Source: Cytobacillus purgationiresistens
GTDB lineage: Bacteria; Bacillota; Bacilli; Bacillales; Cytobacillaceae
Direction of reading: 5' to 3'
DNA length: 64,000 nucleotides
NCBI RefSeq assembly: GCF_030813235.1
Contig: NZ_JAUSUB010000006.1
Coordinates: 179,540 to 243,539 of the forward strand
The number at the start of each line of letters is the position of its first letter. Positions within the stretch are counted from its first letter, which is position 1. The notes beneath the pieces are model-generated. The model searched no databases. It saw nothing but the letters and a program-made list of their open reading frames with translations, and was not told where the DNA came from. This document shows, piece after piece, positions 45,306 through 57,269 of the stretch. The translations under genes and the position numbers were made by a program.

Positions 45306-46247
45306 TTATGCTAAAACAGCCATAACACTACGAACTGCTTCAGCAGATTTGTCTAGTGCCGCTTTTTCATCAGCCGTTAATTCAAGCTCGATTACTTTTT
45401 CGATTCCGTTTGCACCAAGGATTGTCGGTACACCAAGATAGATTCCCTCATATCCGTATTCTCCTTCAAGGTAAGCGATTGTAGGGAGGACACGGCGTTG
45501 ATCTTTAAGAATTGCTTCACACATTTCAACTAATGAAGCAGCTGGTGCATAGTATGCACTTCCGTTACCAAGAAGATTAACAATTTCTCCGCCGCCTTTA
45601 CGTGTGCGTTCAACAATTGCTTCTAAACGATCCTTAGGGATTAATGTTTCTAATGGAATACCGCCAGCATATGAGTAGCGTACTAAAGGTACCATGTCAT
45701 CACCATGTCCGCCAAGAACGAAACCAGTGATATCTTTAACAGAAAGGTTTAGTTCTTGAGCGATGAACGTACGGAAACGAGCAGAATCCAGAACACCTGA
45801 TTGGCCGATTACACGGTTTTTAGGAAATCCAGACTCTTTAAAGATTGTGTAAGTCATTGCATCAACCGGATTTGTCAAAACAAGAATTAATGCATTTGGA
45901 GAATATTTAACTGTTTCTTGCGCAACACTCTTCATGATTTTTTGGTTAGTTTGGACCAAATCGTCACGGCTCATGCCTGGCTTGCGAGCGATACCAGCAG
46001 TGATGACTACGATGTCTGAGTCTTTAGTATCTTCATAGTTGGAGGTACCAGTGATGTTTGCATCAAAACCTTGAACAGGGCTAGCTTCGAGCATATCAAG
46101 CGCTTTGCCTTTTGTCGGGTTTTCCATTTGTGGGATATCGACCAACACAACATCCGCTAACTCTTTTTGTGCCAATAAAAATGCTGTTGTTGCTCCTGTG
46201 AAGCCTCCGCCGATTACGGATACCTTTTTACGTTTTAATGATGACAA
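45306..46247 (-). CDS. mdh: Malate dehydrogenase
   Basis: 313 aa of the LDH-like tetrameric type. NAD site [18 protein letters not shown] with D42-region acid (VLVDIPQ), substrate arginines in [18 protein letters not shown] loop, and catalytic H in [16 protein letters not shown]. The arginine in the R-K-P-G-M-S loop indicates malate rather than lactate. It oxidises malate to oxaloacetate in the TCA cycle. It is the third gene after citZ and icd; GAGGAGG precedes the ATG. Confidence 0.97.
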   Translation of the reverse strand: MSSLKRKKVSVIGGGFTGATTAFLLAQKELADVVLVDIPQMENPTKGKALDMLEASPVQGFDANITGTSNYEDTKDSDIVVITAGIARKPGMSRDDLVQTNQKIMKSVAQETVKYSPNALILVLTNPVDAMTYTIFKESGFPKNRVIGQSGVLDSARFRTFIAQELNLSVKDITGFVLGGHGDDMVPLVRYSYAGGIPLETLIPKDRLEAIVERTRKGGGEIVNLLGNGSAYYAPAASLVEMCEAILKDQRRVLPTIAYLEGEYGYEGIYLGVPTILGANGIEKVIELELTADEKAALDKSAEAVRSVMAVLA

Positions 46248-46332
46248 GTTAAATTCCTCCTCTGTAAAATATCAAACCTTAGCTTGAATGATTATGTAAG
46301 AAAGCTATTAACGTGAGCACGACACACGACAT

Positions 46333-46353
46333 CCCCCTACAGGTTGCAGGGGG
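46333..46353. other. GC-rich hairpin between icd and mdh
   Basis: Arms CCCCCT and AGGGGG, extended by neighbouring pairs, in a 190-bp gap. No T run follows on the minus strand, so it looks like an RNA processing or stability element rather than a terminator. Confidence 0.35.
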
Positions 46354-46436
46354 GCCAGTGCTGATTTATTCAATCAAATCTTCGTGTATCGCTGTTTTCA
46401 TAATAACCTTCTTCTATTTTAAACATACTTACTGAA

Positions 46437-47705
46437 TTAATCCATGTTCTTAATAAGTTCGTCTCCGAATTCAGAACATTTCACTTCAGTTGCTCCATCC
46501 ATTAAACGAGCAAAGTCATAAGTAACAACTTTTGCAGCGATGGATTTTTCCATAGATTTTTCAATTAAATCAGCCGCTTCATTCCAGCCTAAGTGTTTAA
46601 GTAATAGCACGCCAGAAAGGATAACAGATGATGGATTTACTTTATCAAGGCCAGCATATTTTGGAGCTGTACCATGTGTTGCTTCAAAAATGGCATGTCC
46701 AGTTTCATAGTTGATGTTAGCTCCTGGTGCAATTCCAATTCCTCCTACTTGCGCTGCAAGTGCATCAGAAATGTAATCACCATTTAAGTTCATTGTAGCT
46801 ACTACATCAAATTCGTTCGGACGAGTAAGAATTTGTTGTAAGAAAATATCTGCGATCGCATCTTTAACGATGATTTTACCAGCAGCCTCTGCATCAGCTT
46901 GGGCTTTATTCGCAGCATCTGTTCCATCAGCGTCTTTGATACGGTCATATTCAGCCCATGTAAATACTTTATCGCCATATTCTTTTTCTGCAAGCTCATA
47001 GCCCCAGTTTTTAAATGCGCCTTCAGTAAATTTCATGATGTTGCCTTTATGAACTAGAGTTAATGATTTACGGCCTTCTTTGATCGCATATTCAATTGCT
47101 GAACGAACAAGGCGTGTAGTGCCTTCTTCAGAAACTGGTTTAATACCGATACCTGAAGTTTCAGGGAAACGGATGTTTTTTACACCCATTTCATCTTGTA
47201 GGAATGAGATCAGTTTTTTTACTTCGTCAGAGCCTTTAGCATACTCGATTCCAGCGTAGATATCTTCAGTGTTTTCACGGAAAATAACCATATCTGTATC
47301 TTGTGGACGCTTAACTGGTGAAGGTACACCTTCGAACCAGCGTACTGGACGCAAGCATACAAATAGATCTAATTCTTGGCGAAGAGCAACATTCAATGAA
47401 CGAATACCGCCACCGATAGGAGTTGTAAGCGGACCTTTAATAGCGATTAAGTATTCATTAATTACATCAAGTGTTTCTTTAGGAAGCCATTCACCTGTTT
47501 GGTTAAAAGCTTTTTCACCTGCTAGTACTTCTTTCCATACTAATTTACGTTCACCTTTATAGGCTTTTTCTACTGCTGCATCTAAAACCTTAGAAGATGC
47601 CGCCCAAATATCTGGACCTGTTCCGTCTCCTTCAATGAAAGGAACGATTGGTTGATTTGGTACATTTAATACTCCATTGCTTACTGTGATTTTTTCTCCG
47701 TTCAT
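46437..47705 (-). CDS. icd: NADP-dependent isocitrate dehydrogenase
   Basis: 422 aa from the ATG at 47705 with TTGGAGGGAG upstream (B. subtilis 423). The sequence [12 protein letters not shown], the substrate loop around [22 protein letters not shown] (S and arginines bind isocitrate), and the conserved [24 protein letters not shown] block near the metal site are present. It makes 2-oxoglutarate and NADPH. It is in the citZ-icd-mdh cluster, an arrangement standard in Bacillus. Confidence 0.97.
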   Translation of the reverse strand: MNGEKITVSNGVLNVPNQPIVPFIEGDGTGPDIWAASSKVLDAAVEKAYKGERKLVWKEVLAGEKAFNQTGEWLPKETLDVINEYLIAIKGPLTTPIGGGIRSLNVALRQELDLFVCLRPVRWFEGVPSPVKRPQDTDMVIFRENTEDIYAGIEYAKGSDEVKKLISFLQDEMGVKNIRFPETSGIGIKPVSEEGTTRLVRSAIEYAIKEGRKSLTLVHKGNIMKFTEGAFKNWGYELAEKEYGDKVFTWAEYDRIKDADGTDAANKAQADAEAAGKIIVKDAIADIFLQQILTRPNEFDVVATMNLNGDYISDALAAQVGGIGIAPGANINYETGHAIFEATHGTAPKYAGLDKVNPSSVILSGVLLLKHLGWNEAADLIEKSMEKSIAAKVVTYDFARLMDGATEVKCSEFGDELIKNMD

Positions 47706-47788
47706 ACTAAGTTCTCCCTCCAATTTGCGATGTTATCCTACTATTTAAGTCAAGCTTAAAATAACACCGTTTCAAACATATCAGAATC

Positions 47789-47820
47789 AAAGGTTAGAAG
47801 GCAAATGCCCCTAACCTTTT
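47789..47820. other. Hairpin between citZ and icd
   Basis: Arms AAAGGTTAG and CTAACCTTT around a loop that itself has GGC/GCC pairing. T runs lie on the plus side only; on the minus strand, the transcribed one, it would be a weak terminator or a processing site that sets the citZ:icd ratio. Confidence 0.4.
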
Positions 47821-47942
47821 TTCTAATTTCTCTATAAGCGTCCTTCTTTTCTTAAGAAAAGGGTCGCCTTAATTATTATCATCAATATTTCAAAAATTCA
47901 ATAGAAACACACTTCCAAATGAAGTCATTCCCGTTTTAAAAT

Positions 47943-49061
47943 TTATCCTCTTTGCTCAACTGGAATATATTTTTGCATTCCTGGACCTGTGTAATCTGCA
48001 CGAGGGCGGATTAAACGGTTGTTCGCATATTGCTCCAAGATATGTGCAAGCCATCCAGAAACACGGCTTACCGCAAAGATCGGTGTGAATAAATCATGAT
48101 CAATACCTAAGCTGTGATAAACAGACGCTGAATAGAAATCAACATTAGGAGGTAGGTTTTTCTCACCAGTAACGATGCTTTCAATCTTTGTAGACATTTC
48201 ATACCAGTGAGGCTCACCAGTTAGTTCAGTCAATTTCTTAGACATTTCTCTAAGATGCTTTGCTCTTGGATCCCCTTGACGATAGACGCGATGTCCGAAT
48301 CCCATTATTTTTTCTTTATTGTCCATTTTTGAGCGAATAGCAGGCTCTACATTTTCAAGCGTGCCGATTTCAGTCAGCATTTTCATTACCGCTTCATTTG
48401 CACCGCCATGCAAAGGCCCTTTTAAGGCGCCAATCGCTGCTGTCACACCTGAATATACATCTGATAAAGTGGCAACACATACACGAGCAGTAAATGTAGA
48501 AGCATTTAGCTCATGGTCTGCATGAAGAACGAGCGCTTTATCAATTGCTTCAACAGCAATCGCTTCAGGTTCCTTATCGTTTAACATATAAAGGAAGTTC
48601 GCTGCAAAACCTAAGTTTTTATTAGGAGCAACTGGCTCTAGCCCTTTCCTCACACGAGCGAATGCAGCAACAATTGCCGGCATTTTCGCTTGTAGGCGAA
48701 TGGCTTTTTGATAGTTCGATTCTTCTGTCATCACATCAGCTTCTGAATCATACAAGCCGAGCAATGATACAGCTGAACGAAGTGCTGCCATGGGATGTAC
48801 TTGATCAATCGGATATGTCTTAAAGTGATCCAGGACCTCTTTAGGTAAATCTGCATTCTCAGCTAATTGGCTTTTCAACTCATCCAATTGAGCTTGTGTT
48901 GGTAGATTTCCGTGCCATAAAAGATAAATCACTTCTTCAAAACTCGCATTTTCCGCTAAATCATCAATATCGTAACCTGCATATGTTAAAGTATCATCGA
49001 TGATCGAACTGATAGATGATGTAGTTGCTACTACCCCTTCAAGACCGCGTGTTGCTGTCAT
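47943..49061 (-). CDS. citZ: Citrate synthase II
   Basis: 372 aa from the ATG at 49061 (AAGGAGATG upstream), equal to B. subtilis CitZ. It begins TRGLEGVVATTSSISSIIDD, the usual short Gram-positive form. Catalytic histidines lie in LHGGANEAV and MGFGHRVY, and the acid in PNVDFYSASVYHSLG. It condenses acetyl-CoA and oxaloacetate. It is the first gene of citZ-icd-mdh and carries a long upstream region. Confidence 0.97.
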   Translation of the reverse strand: MTATRGLEGVVATTSSISSIIDDTLTYAGYDIDDLAENASFEEVIYLLWHGNLPTQAQLDELKSQLAENADLPKEVLDHFKTYPIDQVHPMAALRSAVSLLGLYDSEADVMTEESNYQKAIRLQAKMPAIVAAFARVRKGLEPVAPNKNLGFAANFLYMLNDKEPEAIAVEAIDKALVLHADHELNASTFTARVCVATLSDVYSGVTAAIGALKGPLHGGANEAVMKMLTEIGTLENVEPAIRSKMDNKEKIMGFGHRVYRQGDPRAKHLREMSKKLTELTGEPHWYEMSTKIESIVTGEKNLPPNVDFYSASVYHSLGIDHDLFTPIFAVSRVSGWLAHILEQYANNRLIRPRADYTGPGMQKYIPVEQRG

Positions 49062-49447
49062 ATCAAACATCTCCTTCACAAAATTATATTCCCCATACCC
49101 ATCTGTCCGCAAAAAAGATTGCACAATAAATTTTCCAGCTTATCAGAATTTTTTACTGATATATATTGGCTTATCCAGCCGAAATTAGCCGACTATAAAG
49201 TCGGGAGACAGACCAAATGACAATTATGGTCAGATTTCTACCTGACAAGGAACGGTTATCTGAGCGTTTGTTCAGAAAAAACCGATAAGAAAATGCTTAC
49301 ATTTTCTTTTAAGTAATAATCATATTAAAAATTTCATAATCTCTACTATCGGACCACACACTTACATGTACTATTATAAACAATTATCAGACTTTTGTGA
49401 AACGAAAACTGCATAAAATATTAAATTAATTGTTTTCTTAAAAAACA
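49062..49447 (-). promoter_or_regulatory. citZ upstream region with candidate cre and dyad
   Basis: About 385 bp without a gene. On the minus strand TGTAAGCATTTTCT (complement of 49288-49301) resembles a CcpA cre box with two mismatches. A perfect dyad CCGACT-ATAA-AGTCGG lies at 49189-49204. TGGTCAGATTT at 49227-49237 shares 8 of 11 bases with the palindrome found upstream of accD and malic enzyme, but is not symmetric. In B. subtilis citZ is controlled by CcpA and CcpC; I could not place a clear CcpC box or promoter. Confidence 0.35.
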
Positions 49448-49909
49448 TTATTTGATATATTCATATATTCTCATCACCATATATGCAATGCCTGCCCCTA
49501 TGAGCGGGCCAACTGCTACCCCTTTAAAGAGGGAAACTGCTAGTATTGTTCCTAATACTAGAGCCGTTGTAATATGAGGATCTTCCGATAGAAGAGTAAT
49601 ACCCCCTTTTGCCAAAAGAGCTACGGCAATCCCAGAGACGAGGGCAACCCACGCAAATGGCGACTTAAAAGCATCACCTAAATCTCTGAATCCGATTTGA
49701 CCGCTGGCAATCGGAGCAAGAACCGCGATTGTTATAATCGTTACTCCCCAATTTATGCCTTTTGTCTGAATGAGAGAGAATATCTTTGCATCGAGTCCAA
49801 GTGCTTTAAGGACTAGCAAAACGCCAACAGCAATCATTAAAGATTGATTTTTAGCAACGATACTAATTCCCAACAGAAGCAATAAAAACATGGCTGATTG
49901 AGTAAACAA
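49448..49909 (-). CDS. ytwI: DUF441 family membrane protein YtwI
   Basis: 153 aa if started at the TTG at 49909, 6 nt after AGGAAGGTG; an in-frame GTG three codons earlier lies inside that ribosome site. Four to five hydrophobic segments with Gly- and Ala-rich helices (LVSGIAVALLAKGGITLL, GVAVGPLIGAGIAYMVM) fit DUF441. The function is unknown. It follows citZ in the order seen in B. subtilis and is divergent from ytvI. Confidence 0.85.
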   Translation of the reverse strand: MFTQSAMFLLLLLGISIVAKNQSLMIAVGVLLVLKALGLDAKIFSLIQTKGINWGVTIITIAVLAPIASGQIGFRDLGDAFKSPFAWVALVSGIAVALLAKGGITLLSEDPHITTALVLGTILAVSLFKGVAVGPLIGAGIAYMVMRIYEYIK

Positions 49910-50168
49910 AACTTTCACCTTCCTGTGATTGATGTTATTTTAACATAATTTCGAAAAAAGATAAAATTAATTTAAATAATAGACTGAACATTGAAAACGA
50001 AATGACAAGACAGAAAAGAATTATTATGGATGAAAGCTATAAAATGCTGACTGAAATACAATATCTTACTATTCATTTTTTTATATAGATAGAAACTAAA
50101 ATGGTGTATGATATCCTTATGGTATATCATAATTATTGGAAGAAACAATGCTTGGAGGTTTGATTTTA
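49910..50168. other. Divergent intergenic region ytwI/ytvI
   Basis: About 260 bp, very AT-rich, holding the promoters of ytwI and ytvI. I cannot fix either promoter with confidence. A 108-codon minus-strand frame across it is low in complexity and lacks a ribosome site. Confidence 0.4.
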
Positions 50169-51284
50169 TTGAATGCCATTTATCTTCAACGAACTTTACG
50201 ATTTTTATTAGTAATTGGACTAGTTGTACTTTTTTTCGTTTGCTTTTTCTTTGTGGCAAAGTTAACCTATCCTTTTTTAATCGCTTTAGGCATCGCATTT
50301 CTCATCAATCCGCTAATTAACTTCTTTCATCACAAATGGAGAATACCACGTGCACTCGCTGTACTTCTTGCACTTATTCTCATTTTTGCGATTGCAGCAG
50401 GTCTTGTTACATTGCTCATTGCTGAAATTGTATCAGGGACCACCTATCTGGCTAACGTAGTACCAAACCATTTAGAAACACTGATTACGCATATCGAACA
50501 ATTTTTTGCAGCTCAAATTATTCCAATCTATAATCAATTAACAAGTCTTTTTAATAATCTTGGAACAGGACAGCAAGATACCATTCTTGCAAATATTGAA
50601 AGCGTGGGGAAAAATATTGGAAACACTTTAGGTGTGTTTATTCAATCCTTTTTTGAAAATATCCCAACAATCATTTCATGGTTTCCAAATGCTGCAACTG
50701 TCATCATCTTTTCTTTGTTAGCGACATTTTTTATCAGTAAGGATTGGCAACGTCTTACAAGGATTTTTAATAGGCTTATCCCTCATCGCGTCAAGAAAAG
50801 CAGTCTAACCGTTTTTAATGATTTAAAAAAGGCCTTGGTCGGTTTTCTAAAGGCACAGGCCACGTTGATTTCCATTTCAACAGTGATTATTTTAATTGGA
50901 TTACTCATTTTACAAGTTGATTATGCCATTACAATCGCTCTTATCGCTGGTATCGTCGATATCATCCCCTACCTTGGAACAGGACTGATTTTTGTCCCTT
51001 GGATTATTTATGAAGCCATCGCCGGCGAGATGAGCCGAGCCGTTGGTCTAGGAGTCCTTTATACGATTGTAATTGTACAAAGACAAGTCATGGAGCCAAA
51101 AATCCTCTCCTCGAACATCGGGCTTGACCCATTAGCAACCTTGATCGCATTATTTGTTGGATTTAAGCTCATTGGATTCCTTGGCTTAATTGTTGGACCA
51201 GTTTCGCTCGTCATTATAACGACATTGCATAAGGCCAATGTCTTTCGAGATATTTGGTCCTATATTAAGGGAACTGAGGCTTAA
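50169..51284 (+). CDS. ytvI: AI-2E family transporter YtvI
   Basis: 371 aa from the TTG at 50169, 10 nt after GGAGG; this equals B. subtilis YtvI in length. Seven or eight hydrophobic segments are visible: two near the N-terminus, a long soluble region (about 85-175), and a C-terminal cluster with VDIIPYLGTGLIFVPW and GLDPLATLIALFVGFKLIGFLGLIVGPV (key residues P-Y-L-G and G-P), typical of the AI-2E/PerM family. Members include proton- or sodium-coupled exporters; the substrate here is unknown. In B. subtilis it is called a sporulation integral membrane protein. Confidence 0.88.
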   Translation: MNAIYLQRTLRFLLVIGLVVLFFVCFFFVAKLTYPFLIALGIAFLINPLINFFHHKWRIPRALAVLLALILIFAIAAGLVTLLIAEIVSGTTYLANVVPNHLETLITHIEQFFAAQIIPIYNQLTSLFNNLGTGQQDTILANIESVGKNIGNTLGVFIQSFFENIPTIISWFPNAATVIIFSLLATFFISKDWQRLTRIFNRLIPHRVKKSSLTVFNDLKKALVGFLKAQATLISISTVIILIGLLILQVDYAITIALIAGIVDIIPYLGTGLIFVPWIIYEAIAGEMSRAVGLGVLYTIVIVQRQVMEPKILSSNIGLDPLATLIALFVGFKLIGFLGLIVGPVSLVIITTLHKANVFRDIWSYIKGTEA

Positions 51285-51320
51285 AATAATGCAAGAACCA
51301 TGTGAACCCAACTAACAATA

Positions 51321-51355
51321 AACGTCACTCTTTCAATATAAGAGTGACGTTTTTA
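51321..51355. terminator. Bidirectional terminator between ytvI and fxsA
   Basis: Hairpin AACGTCACTCTT-loop-AAGAGTGACGTT with T and A tracts on the two sides, between convergent genes. Confidence 0.88.
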
Positions 51356-51405
51356 TTATATATGCGGGAGAGCTTAGTTACTTTCCAGCTATCCCCTGAT
51401 GTCGA

Positions 51406-51792
51406 TTATCTGATTATTTTTATATTGCCATGGTCTATGCGCTTTTTTATCATTTTGTAAATAAATGCTTTAAGGCTATTCCTGACAAATGGCAGAAGTA
51501 GCAAGATACCCACTGCATCTGTTATGAAACCTGGTACAATCAATAAAACTCCACCGATGAAAATACATACACCATCCAAAAGCGTCTGACCAGGCATTTC
51601 ACCATATTGAAGCTGGCGTTGCATCTTTCTCATTGTTTCCAGTCCTTGCCGCTTTGCAATATAAGCACCGACAATTGCTGTTAAGAGAATTGCTAAGAAA
51701 GTAGGTCCTACTCCAAAGGTATTTCCTGCCATCAGCAGAACAATGAGTTCCAATGCTGGAACAGTTAACAAAAGCAAAAGACCGTAGCGCAT
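51406..51792 (-). CDS. fxsA: FxsA family membrane protein
   Basis: 128 aa from the ATG at 51792, 7 nt after GAGGT; an in-frame GTG three codons upstream would overlap that site. Hydrophobic segments are at about 3-22, 24-42 and 72-100, with the family features PALELIVLLMAG and LLIVPGFITDAVGILLLLPFVR (key P-G-F-x-T-D). Named after the E. coli suppressor of phage T7 exclusion; the cellular role is unknown. It lies downstream of pyk on the same strand, like ytzA in B. subtilis. Confidence 0.88.
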   Translation of the reverse strand: MRYGLLLLLTVPALELIVLLMAGNTFGVGPTFLAILLTAIVGAYIAKRQGLETMRKMQRQLQYGEMPGQTLLDGVCIFIGGVLLIVPGFITDAVGILLLLPFVRNSLKAFIYKMIKKRIDHGNIKIIR

Positions 51793-52116
51793 ATGTGCCA
51801 CCTCATTACATATTTAATAATTCTATTTTAACAGAAATACTTCATTTACTTAAATAATACACACGATAATAATATACATGCTTTCCTTAATGGAAATGGA
51901 TTGAGGGAGAGGACTTAATAACAATCGTGATAACAGATCATCTATCCACTCCATATAATCAAACGGGAGGAACAATATAATTCCGCTCATATGGCGAGTT
52001 TCCCACTAATAACTTATTATTAATAAAAATTCCTGGTATTATACTTTCGAAAATAGCGTTATTCCAAAATAACAACAGATGCAATACTTATACGGTTAAA
52101 CCTTATAAAAATACAA
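51793..52116. other. AT-rich spacer between fxsA and pyk
   Basis: About 320 bp of AT-rich sequence with no gene, no clear promoter and no notable repeat. Confidence 0.4.
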
Positions 52117-52139
52117 AAAAGAAGGGAATCCCCTTCTTT
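52117..52139 (-). terminator. Terminator of pfkA-pyk
   Basis: Hairpin AAAGAAGGGGATTCCCTTCTTT-like (arms AAGAAGGG and CCCTTCTT) followed by a T run on the minus strand, overlapping the pyk stop region. Confidence 0.85.
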
Positions 52140-53899
52140 TAAAGTACGCTCGCATGGCCATTATAGATAATTCCTCTATGAGAATCAACCGTAATATCTT
52201 GTCCATCTTGAATAATTTTTGTAGCATCTTGCAGTCCAACAATTACAGGAATGCCTATATTCAGACCAACTACAGCTGCATGGCTAGTCAAGCCGCCTTC
52301 TTCTGTAATTAAAGCACTGCATTTTTCAATCGCAGGAACCATTTCTCGGTCAGAGCCAATCGTTACAAGAATGGAGCCCTCAGTTACTTTTTCCAGCGCT
52401 TCACTAGCATTGCGGGCAATAACCGCTTTACCGAAAGCTGACTTGCGTCCAATTCCTTGCGCTTTGGCAAGAATATCACCGACAACATGGATCTTCATCA
52501 GGTTTGTCGTCCCAGCTTCACCAACAGGAACCCCCGCAGTGATTACAACTAAATCGCCTGAAGATACAATCCCGCTTTTTAAACTTTCTTCGACCGCAAT
52601 ATCGAGCATATCATCTGTTGTTCTTGCCTTTTGCCCTATTTGCGGATAAACTCCCCATATTAATGCTAAACGTCGTGATACATACTCATTTGAAGTAACG
52701 GCTACAATCGGATTGATCGGGCGATACTTAGAAATCATTCTTGCTGTATGACCGCTTTCTGTCGGTGTAATAATTGCACTTACACCAAGGTTTAAGGCGG
52801 TATGCGCAACCGATTGTCCAATTGCGTCTGTTACATTATGCTTATTATTTTTGCTTCTGTTCGATAATATTTCCCGATGATTGAGCGCAGTTTCTGCTCG
52901 AGACGCAATATTATGCATGGTTTGGACAGCCTCAACCGGATAGGACCCAGCAGCTGTTTCGCCAGACAACATAATTGCATCAGTACCATCAAAGATTGCG
53001 TTAGCCACATCACTCGCTTCGGCTCTTGTTGGACGTGGGTTGCGCTGCATAGAATCAAGCATCTGAGTGGCTGTAATAACTGGCTTCCCAATTTCATTAC
53101 ATTTTTTGATCAATTGCTTTTGCACAAGTGGCACTTCCTCAGCAGGAATTTCTACCCCTAAATCGCCGCGCGCCACCATGAGTCCATCAGAAACCTCAAG
53201 AATTTCGTCTATATTATCAACACCCTCCTGATTCTCTATCTTAGGAATGATGTTAATTTGGGTTGCATGGTTTTCTTCAAGAAGCTGTCTAATTTCCAAA
53301 ACATCTGATGATCTTCGCACAAATGAAGCTGCAATAAAGTCTACTTGCTGTTCAATGCCGAAGAGGATATCATTAGCATCCTTTTCTGTTATTCCCGGAA
53401 GATTTACCGACACTCCTGGAACGTTTACACCTTTTTTATTTTTCAGTGTCCCGCTATTTAAAATTTTTGTAAGAATTTCCCCATTTTCTTTATCAATGGA
53501 TTGAACTTCTAAACCAATTAGCCCATCATCCAATAGGATTTTTGACCCTTCATGAATATCTTCAATTAGCCCTGAGTATGTAACAGAGAATTTCTCCGGT
53601 GTTCCCTCAACCTCATTCATGCTGACTATGATATCATTGCCAGCGACTAATTCTATCGCTCCGTCCCTCATATTATTTGTACGAATTTCCGGACCTTTCG
53701 TATCTAACAATATAGCGATGGTAGAACCTGTTTGTTTGGCTGCTTCTCTAATATTTTTAATACGCTCGCCATGTTCTTCAAAATTACCATGTGAAAAATT
53801 CAGTCGAGCTACGTTCATGCCAGAATCCATAAGCTGGACGAGCTTTTCCACACTTTCACTTGCTGGACCAATCGTACAAACGATTTTTGTTTTACGCAT
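52139..53899 (-). CDS. pyk: Pyruvate kinase with C-terminal PEP-utilising domain
   Basis: 586 aa, longer than the 470-aa basic enzyme because of an extra C-terminal domain (about 475-586) ending in a phosphohistidine-like motif [11 protein letters not shown], as in other Bacillus. The N-terminal barrel has [21 protein letters not shown] and [14 protein letters not shown], with [18 protein letters not shown] closing the active site. It converts phosphoenolpyruvate and ADP to pyruvate and ATP. It follows pfkA by 75 bp as an operon. Confidence 0.97.
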   Translation of the reverse strand: MRKTKIVCTIGPASESVEKLVQLMDSGMNVARLNFSHGNFEEHGERIKNIREAAKQTGSTIAILLDTKGPEIRTNNMRDGAIELVAGNDIIVSMNEVEGTPEKFSVTYSGLIEDIHEGSKILLDDGLIGLEVQSIDKENGEILTKILNSGTLKNKKGVNVPGVSVNLPGITEKDANDILFGIEQQVDFIAASFVRRSSDVLEIRQLLEENHATQINIIPKIENQEGVDNIDEILEVSDGLMVARGDLGVEIPAEEVPLVQKQLIKKCNEIGKPVITATQMLDSMQRNPRPTRAEASDVANAIFDGTDAIMLSGETAAGSYPVEAVQTMHNIASRAETALNHREILSNRSKNNKHNVTDAIGQSVAHTALNLGVSAIITPTESGHTARMISKYRPINPIVAVTSNEYVSRRLALIWGVYPQIGQKARTTDDMLDIAVEESLKSGIVSSGDLVVITAGVPVGEAGTTNLMKIHVVGDILAKAQGIGRKSAFGKAVIARNASEALEKVTEGSILVTIGSDREMVPAIEKCSALITEEGGLTSHAAVVGLNIGIPVIVGLQDATKIIQDGQDITVDSHRGIIYNGHASVL

Positions 53900-53974
53900 A
53901 AAAAATAAACCTCCTAAATTGTTTAAAGAAAAAGAATATCTTCATATCATTCTTTTATAGTATTTTTATTTAAA

Positions 53975-54982
<1,008 letters not shown>

Positions 54983-55196
54983 CTATTCTATATTCAGGAA
55001 ATAGATTATGTACAATACTTATATCGGGTCCATCAGGGTAAAGAAAAACCCGTTTTAGATACTAATAAAATACCATGAAGACTTGCTGTTCTCAACATTC
55101 TACGTTCAGACAGACAAGCTTTTACTAAAAAGCATATTTACATCGAGGATTTTTATGAATAATAACTATGAAAATCGCTTAACTGCTAATAAATTG

Positions 55197-55225
55197 GCAA
55201 AAAAACGTGCTCGAAAGCACGTTTT
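55197..55225 (-). terminator. Terminator of accDA
   Basis: Hairpin AAAACGTGCT-TTCG-AGCACGTTTT followed by a T run on the minus strand, overlapping the accA stop. Confidence 0.9.
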
Positions 55226-56201
55226 ATTTTACCCCAATAAATTCTCTTAGAAACGAATATTGACCAATTGCTTTATATTTATCATAGCGATGATTAACAA
55301 GCTGTTCTTCAGATAGCCTTAAAAGCTCCTTTAAGGATTCATGAAGCACAGCTTCTATTTCAGTCGCCTGTTTATCAATATCCTTATGAGCGCCACCTTT
55401 GATTTCAGAAATAATTTCTTCAATTATACCTAACTCTTTTAAATCAGGCGCAGTAATCTTCATTGATTCCGCAGCTTTTTTCGCTTGCCCAGCATCCTTC
55501 CATAATATAGATGCTGCTCCTTCAGGAGAGATTACAGAGTAGGTTGAGTTTTCGAGCATATGGATATGGTTTCCTATACCAAGTGCGAGTGCACCGCCAC
55601 TTCCACCTTCTCCAATGACGACACAAACGACAGGCACCTTTAAGCTTGCCATTTCAAAAAGATTTTTAGCAATGGCTTCACTTTGACCACGTTCTTCTGC
55701 AGCCTTCCCTGGATAAGCCCCTTTTGTATCGATGAAGCAAATGATTGGACGACGAAATTTCTCCGCCTGCTTCATTAGGCGAAGGGCTTTTCTATATCCT
55801 TCAGGATGAGGCATACCAAAGTTTCTTCTAATATTTTCTTTTGTATCTTTCCCTCTTTGATGACCAATAACAGTAACAGGAAGTCCCTTGAATTTGGCGA
55901 TTCCACCAACTATCGCTTCATCATCAGCAAATGTTCTATCTCCATGGCACTCAAAAAAACCATCAAATAGTTTTCCGATATAATCAAGTGTAGTCGGCCT
56001 GCTTGGATGTCTGGCTATTTGCACTCTATCCCATGGCTGGATATTTTCATATATATCTTTTTCCAATTTTTCAAGACGTGCTTCTAACTTTTCTATTTCT
56101 GAAGATAAATCAACATCTGCCGTTTTTGTAAAATCTCTCAGTTCGCTAATTTTACTGCGTAATTCTATTATCGGGCGTTCAAATTCTAGTTCCCCTACCA
56201 T
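55224..56201 (-). CDS. accA: Acetyl-CoA carboxylase carboxyltransferase subunit alpha
   Basis: 325 aa. An N-terminal coiled coil (about 15-50) precedes the crotonase-like carboxyltransferase fold with [36 protein letters not shown] and the glycine loop [15 protein letters not shown]. With AccD it transfers carboxyl from biotin to acetyl-CoA, giving malonyl-CoA for fatty-acid synthesis. Its start overlaps the end of accD by 7 bp, so translation is coupled. Confidence 0.97.
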   Translation of the reverse strand: MVGELEFERPIIELRSKISELRDFTKTADVDLSSEIEKLEARLEKLEKDIYENIQPWDRVQIARHPSRPTTLDYIGKLFDGFFECHGDRTFADDEAIVGGIAKFKGLPVTVIGHQRGKDTKENIRRNFGMPHPEGYRKALRLMKQAEKFRRPIICFIDTKGAYPGKAAEERGQSEAIAKNLFEMASLKVPVVCVVIGEGGSGGALALGIGNHIHMLENSTYSVISPEGAASILWKDAGQAKKAAESMKITAPDLKELGIIEEIISEIKGGAHKDIDKQATEIEAVLHESLKELLRLSEEQLVNHRYDKYKAIGQYSFLREFIGVK

Positions 56202-57061
56202 TCGAGATCACCCCCTGGTTGATGAATAGACAGGATATTTGTGATTTGTTCTTTTAAGTCACTTCTGTTAATGACAGCGTCCAATTGACCATGCTTCAGT
56301 AAGAACTCTGATGTCTGGAAATCTTCAGGAAGCTCTTCTCTAATCGTTTGCTCTATGATTCTTCGACCTGCAAAGCCAATGAGTGCCCCTGGTTCAGCAA
56401 AATTGTAATCACCTAATGAAGCAAAGCTTGCTGATACTCCTCCCGTTGTCGGGTGGGTCATGATCGAGATGATTAATCCGCCATGATCGCTGAATCTTTT
56501 TAATGCTACGCTCGTTTTAGCCATTTGCATGAGACTAAGTACACCCTCTTGCATCCTTGCACCACCTGAGGCAGTAAAAATAATAAAAGGGACCTTTAAT
56601 TCATCAGCCATTTCGATGGCACGCGTGATTTTTTCACCCACAACTGAACCCATGCTTCCCATCCGAAAAGTAGAATCCATGACAGCAGTAACAACTTTAA
56701 AGCCGCCAACCAGTCCAACACCGGTTACAACCGCTTCATTTATGTTTGTTTTCTTTCTATCCTTCTCGACCTTTTCTAGGTAGCCTGGAAATTGCAATGG
56801 GTTTTCTGAAACCATGTCAGCATTTAACTCTTCGACACTGCCTTGGTCTAGAAAGCTGTTAAAGCGCTCCTTTGCATTCATCGGATGATGATAGCCGCAA
56901 TTAATACATATCTTCGTATTTTTCATTAATTCTTTCGTGTACATGATCTTTTTACAGTCCGGGCATTTAGTCATTATCCCCTCAGGAACATCTTGCTTCG
57001 CAGTCTCCGAAGGAATCGTTGCATATTTTTTCTTTTTTGATTTCGTAAAAATCTTAAGCAA
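56195..57061 (-). CDS. accD: Acetyl-CoA carboxylase carboxyltransferase subunit beta
   Basis: 288 aa from a TTG at 57061, 7 nt after GGGAGG. A zinc ribbon with C33, C36, C52 and C55 ([20 protein letters not shown]) precedes the carboxyltransferase fold ([37 protein letters not shown]). It is the partner of AccA, and the operon order accD-accA is that of Bacillus. The region upstream carries the same palindrome as the malic enzyme promoter. Confidence 0.97.
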   Translation of the reverse strand: MLKIFTKSKKKKYATIPSETAKQDVPEGIMTKCPDCKKIMYTKELMKNTKICINCGYHHPMNAKERFNSFLDQGSVEELNADMVSENPLQFPGYLEKVEKDRKKTNINEAVVTGVGLVGGFKVVTAVMDSTFRMGSMGSVVGEKITRAIEMADELKVPFIIFTASGGARMQEGVLSLMQMAKTSVALKRFSDHGGLIISIMTHPTTGGVSASFASLGDYNFAEPGALIGFAGRRIIEQTIREELPEDFQTSEFLLKHGQLDAVINRSDLKEQITNILSIHQPGGDLEW

Positions 57062-57269
57062 GGTGAAACCTCCCTGTTTTAAAAAAATAGAACATAATAA
57101 GCATTATATCTTCCTATCTCTTATTACCGTCCTTACTATTCATTACCAAATACCTAAGTGGTCAGACCACTATATTAAAAAACAATAGCCTATTAATAGT
57201 TAAGTTTTTAGACTAGCTTGTCTTTCAACTATACAGCAATAGGCTTAAAAATTGTGCAAAATATTGTCG
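57062..57269 (-). promoter_or_regulatory. accDA control region with GntR-type operator at 57157-57171
   Basis: The perfect 15-bp palindrome AGTGGTC-A-GACCACT lies at 57157-57171, about 95 bp upstream of accD. On the minus strand it follows TAATATAG, which can serve as -10; no good -35 is clear. The same TGGTCAGACCA core occurs before malic enzyme. TGGT(N)nACCA symmetry is typical of FadR-subfamily GntR regulators, and such a gene lies right upstream. Confidence 0.65.

Noticed and set aside
49972..50298. 108-codon minus-strand frame across the ytwI/ytvI gap
   Set aside because: It overlaps the start of ytvI antisense, is low in complexity and has no ribosome site or family-like pattern.
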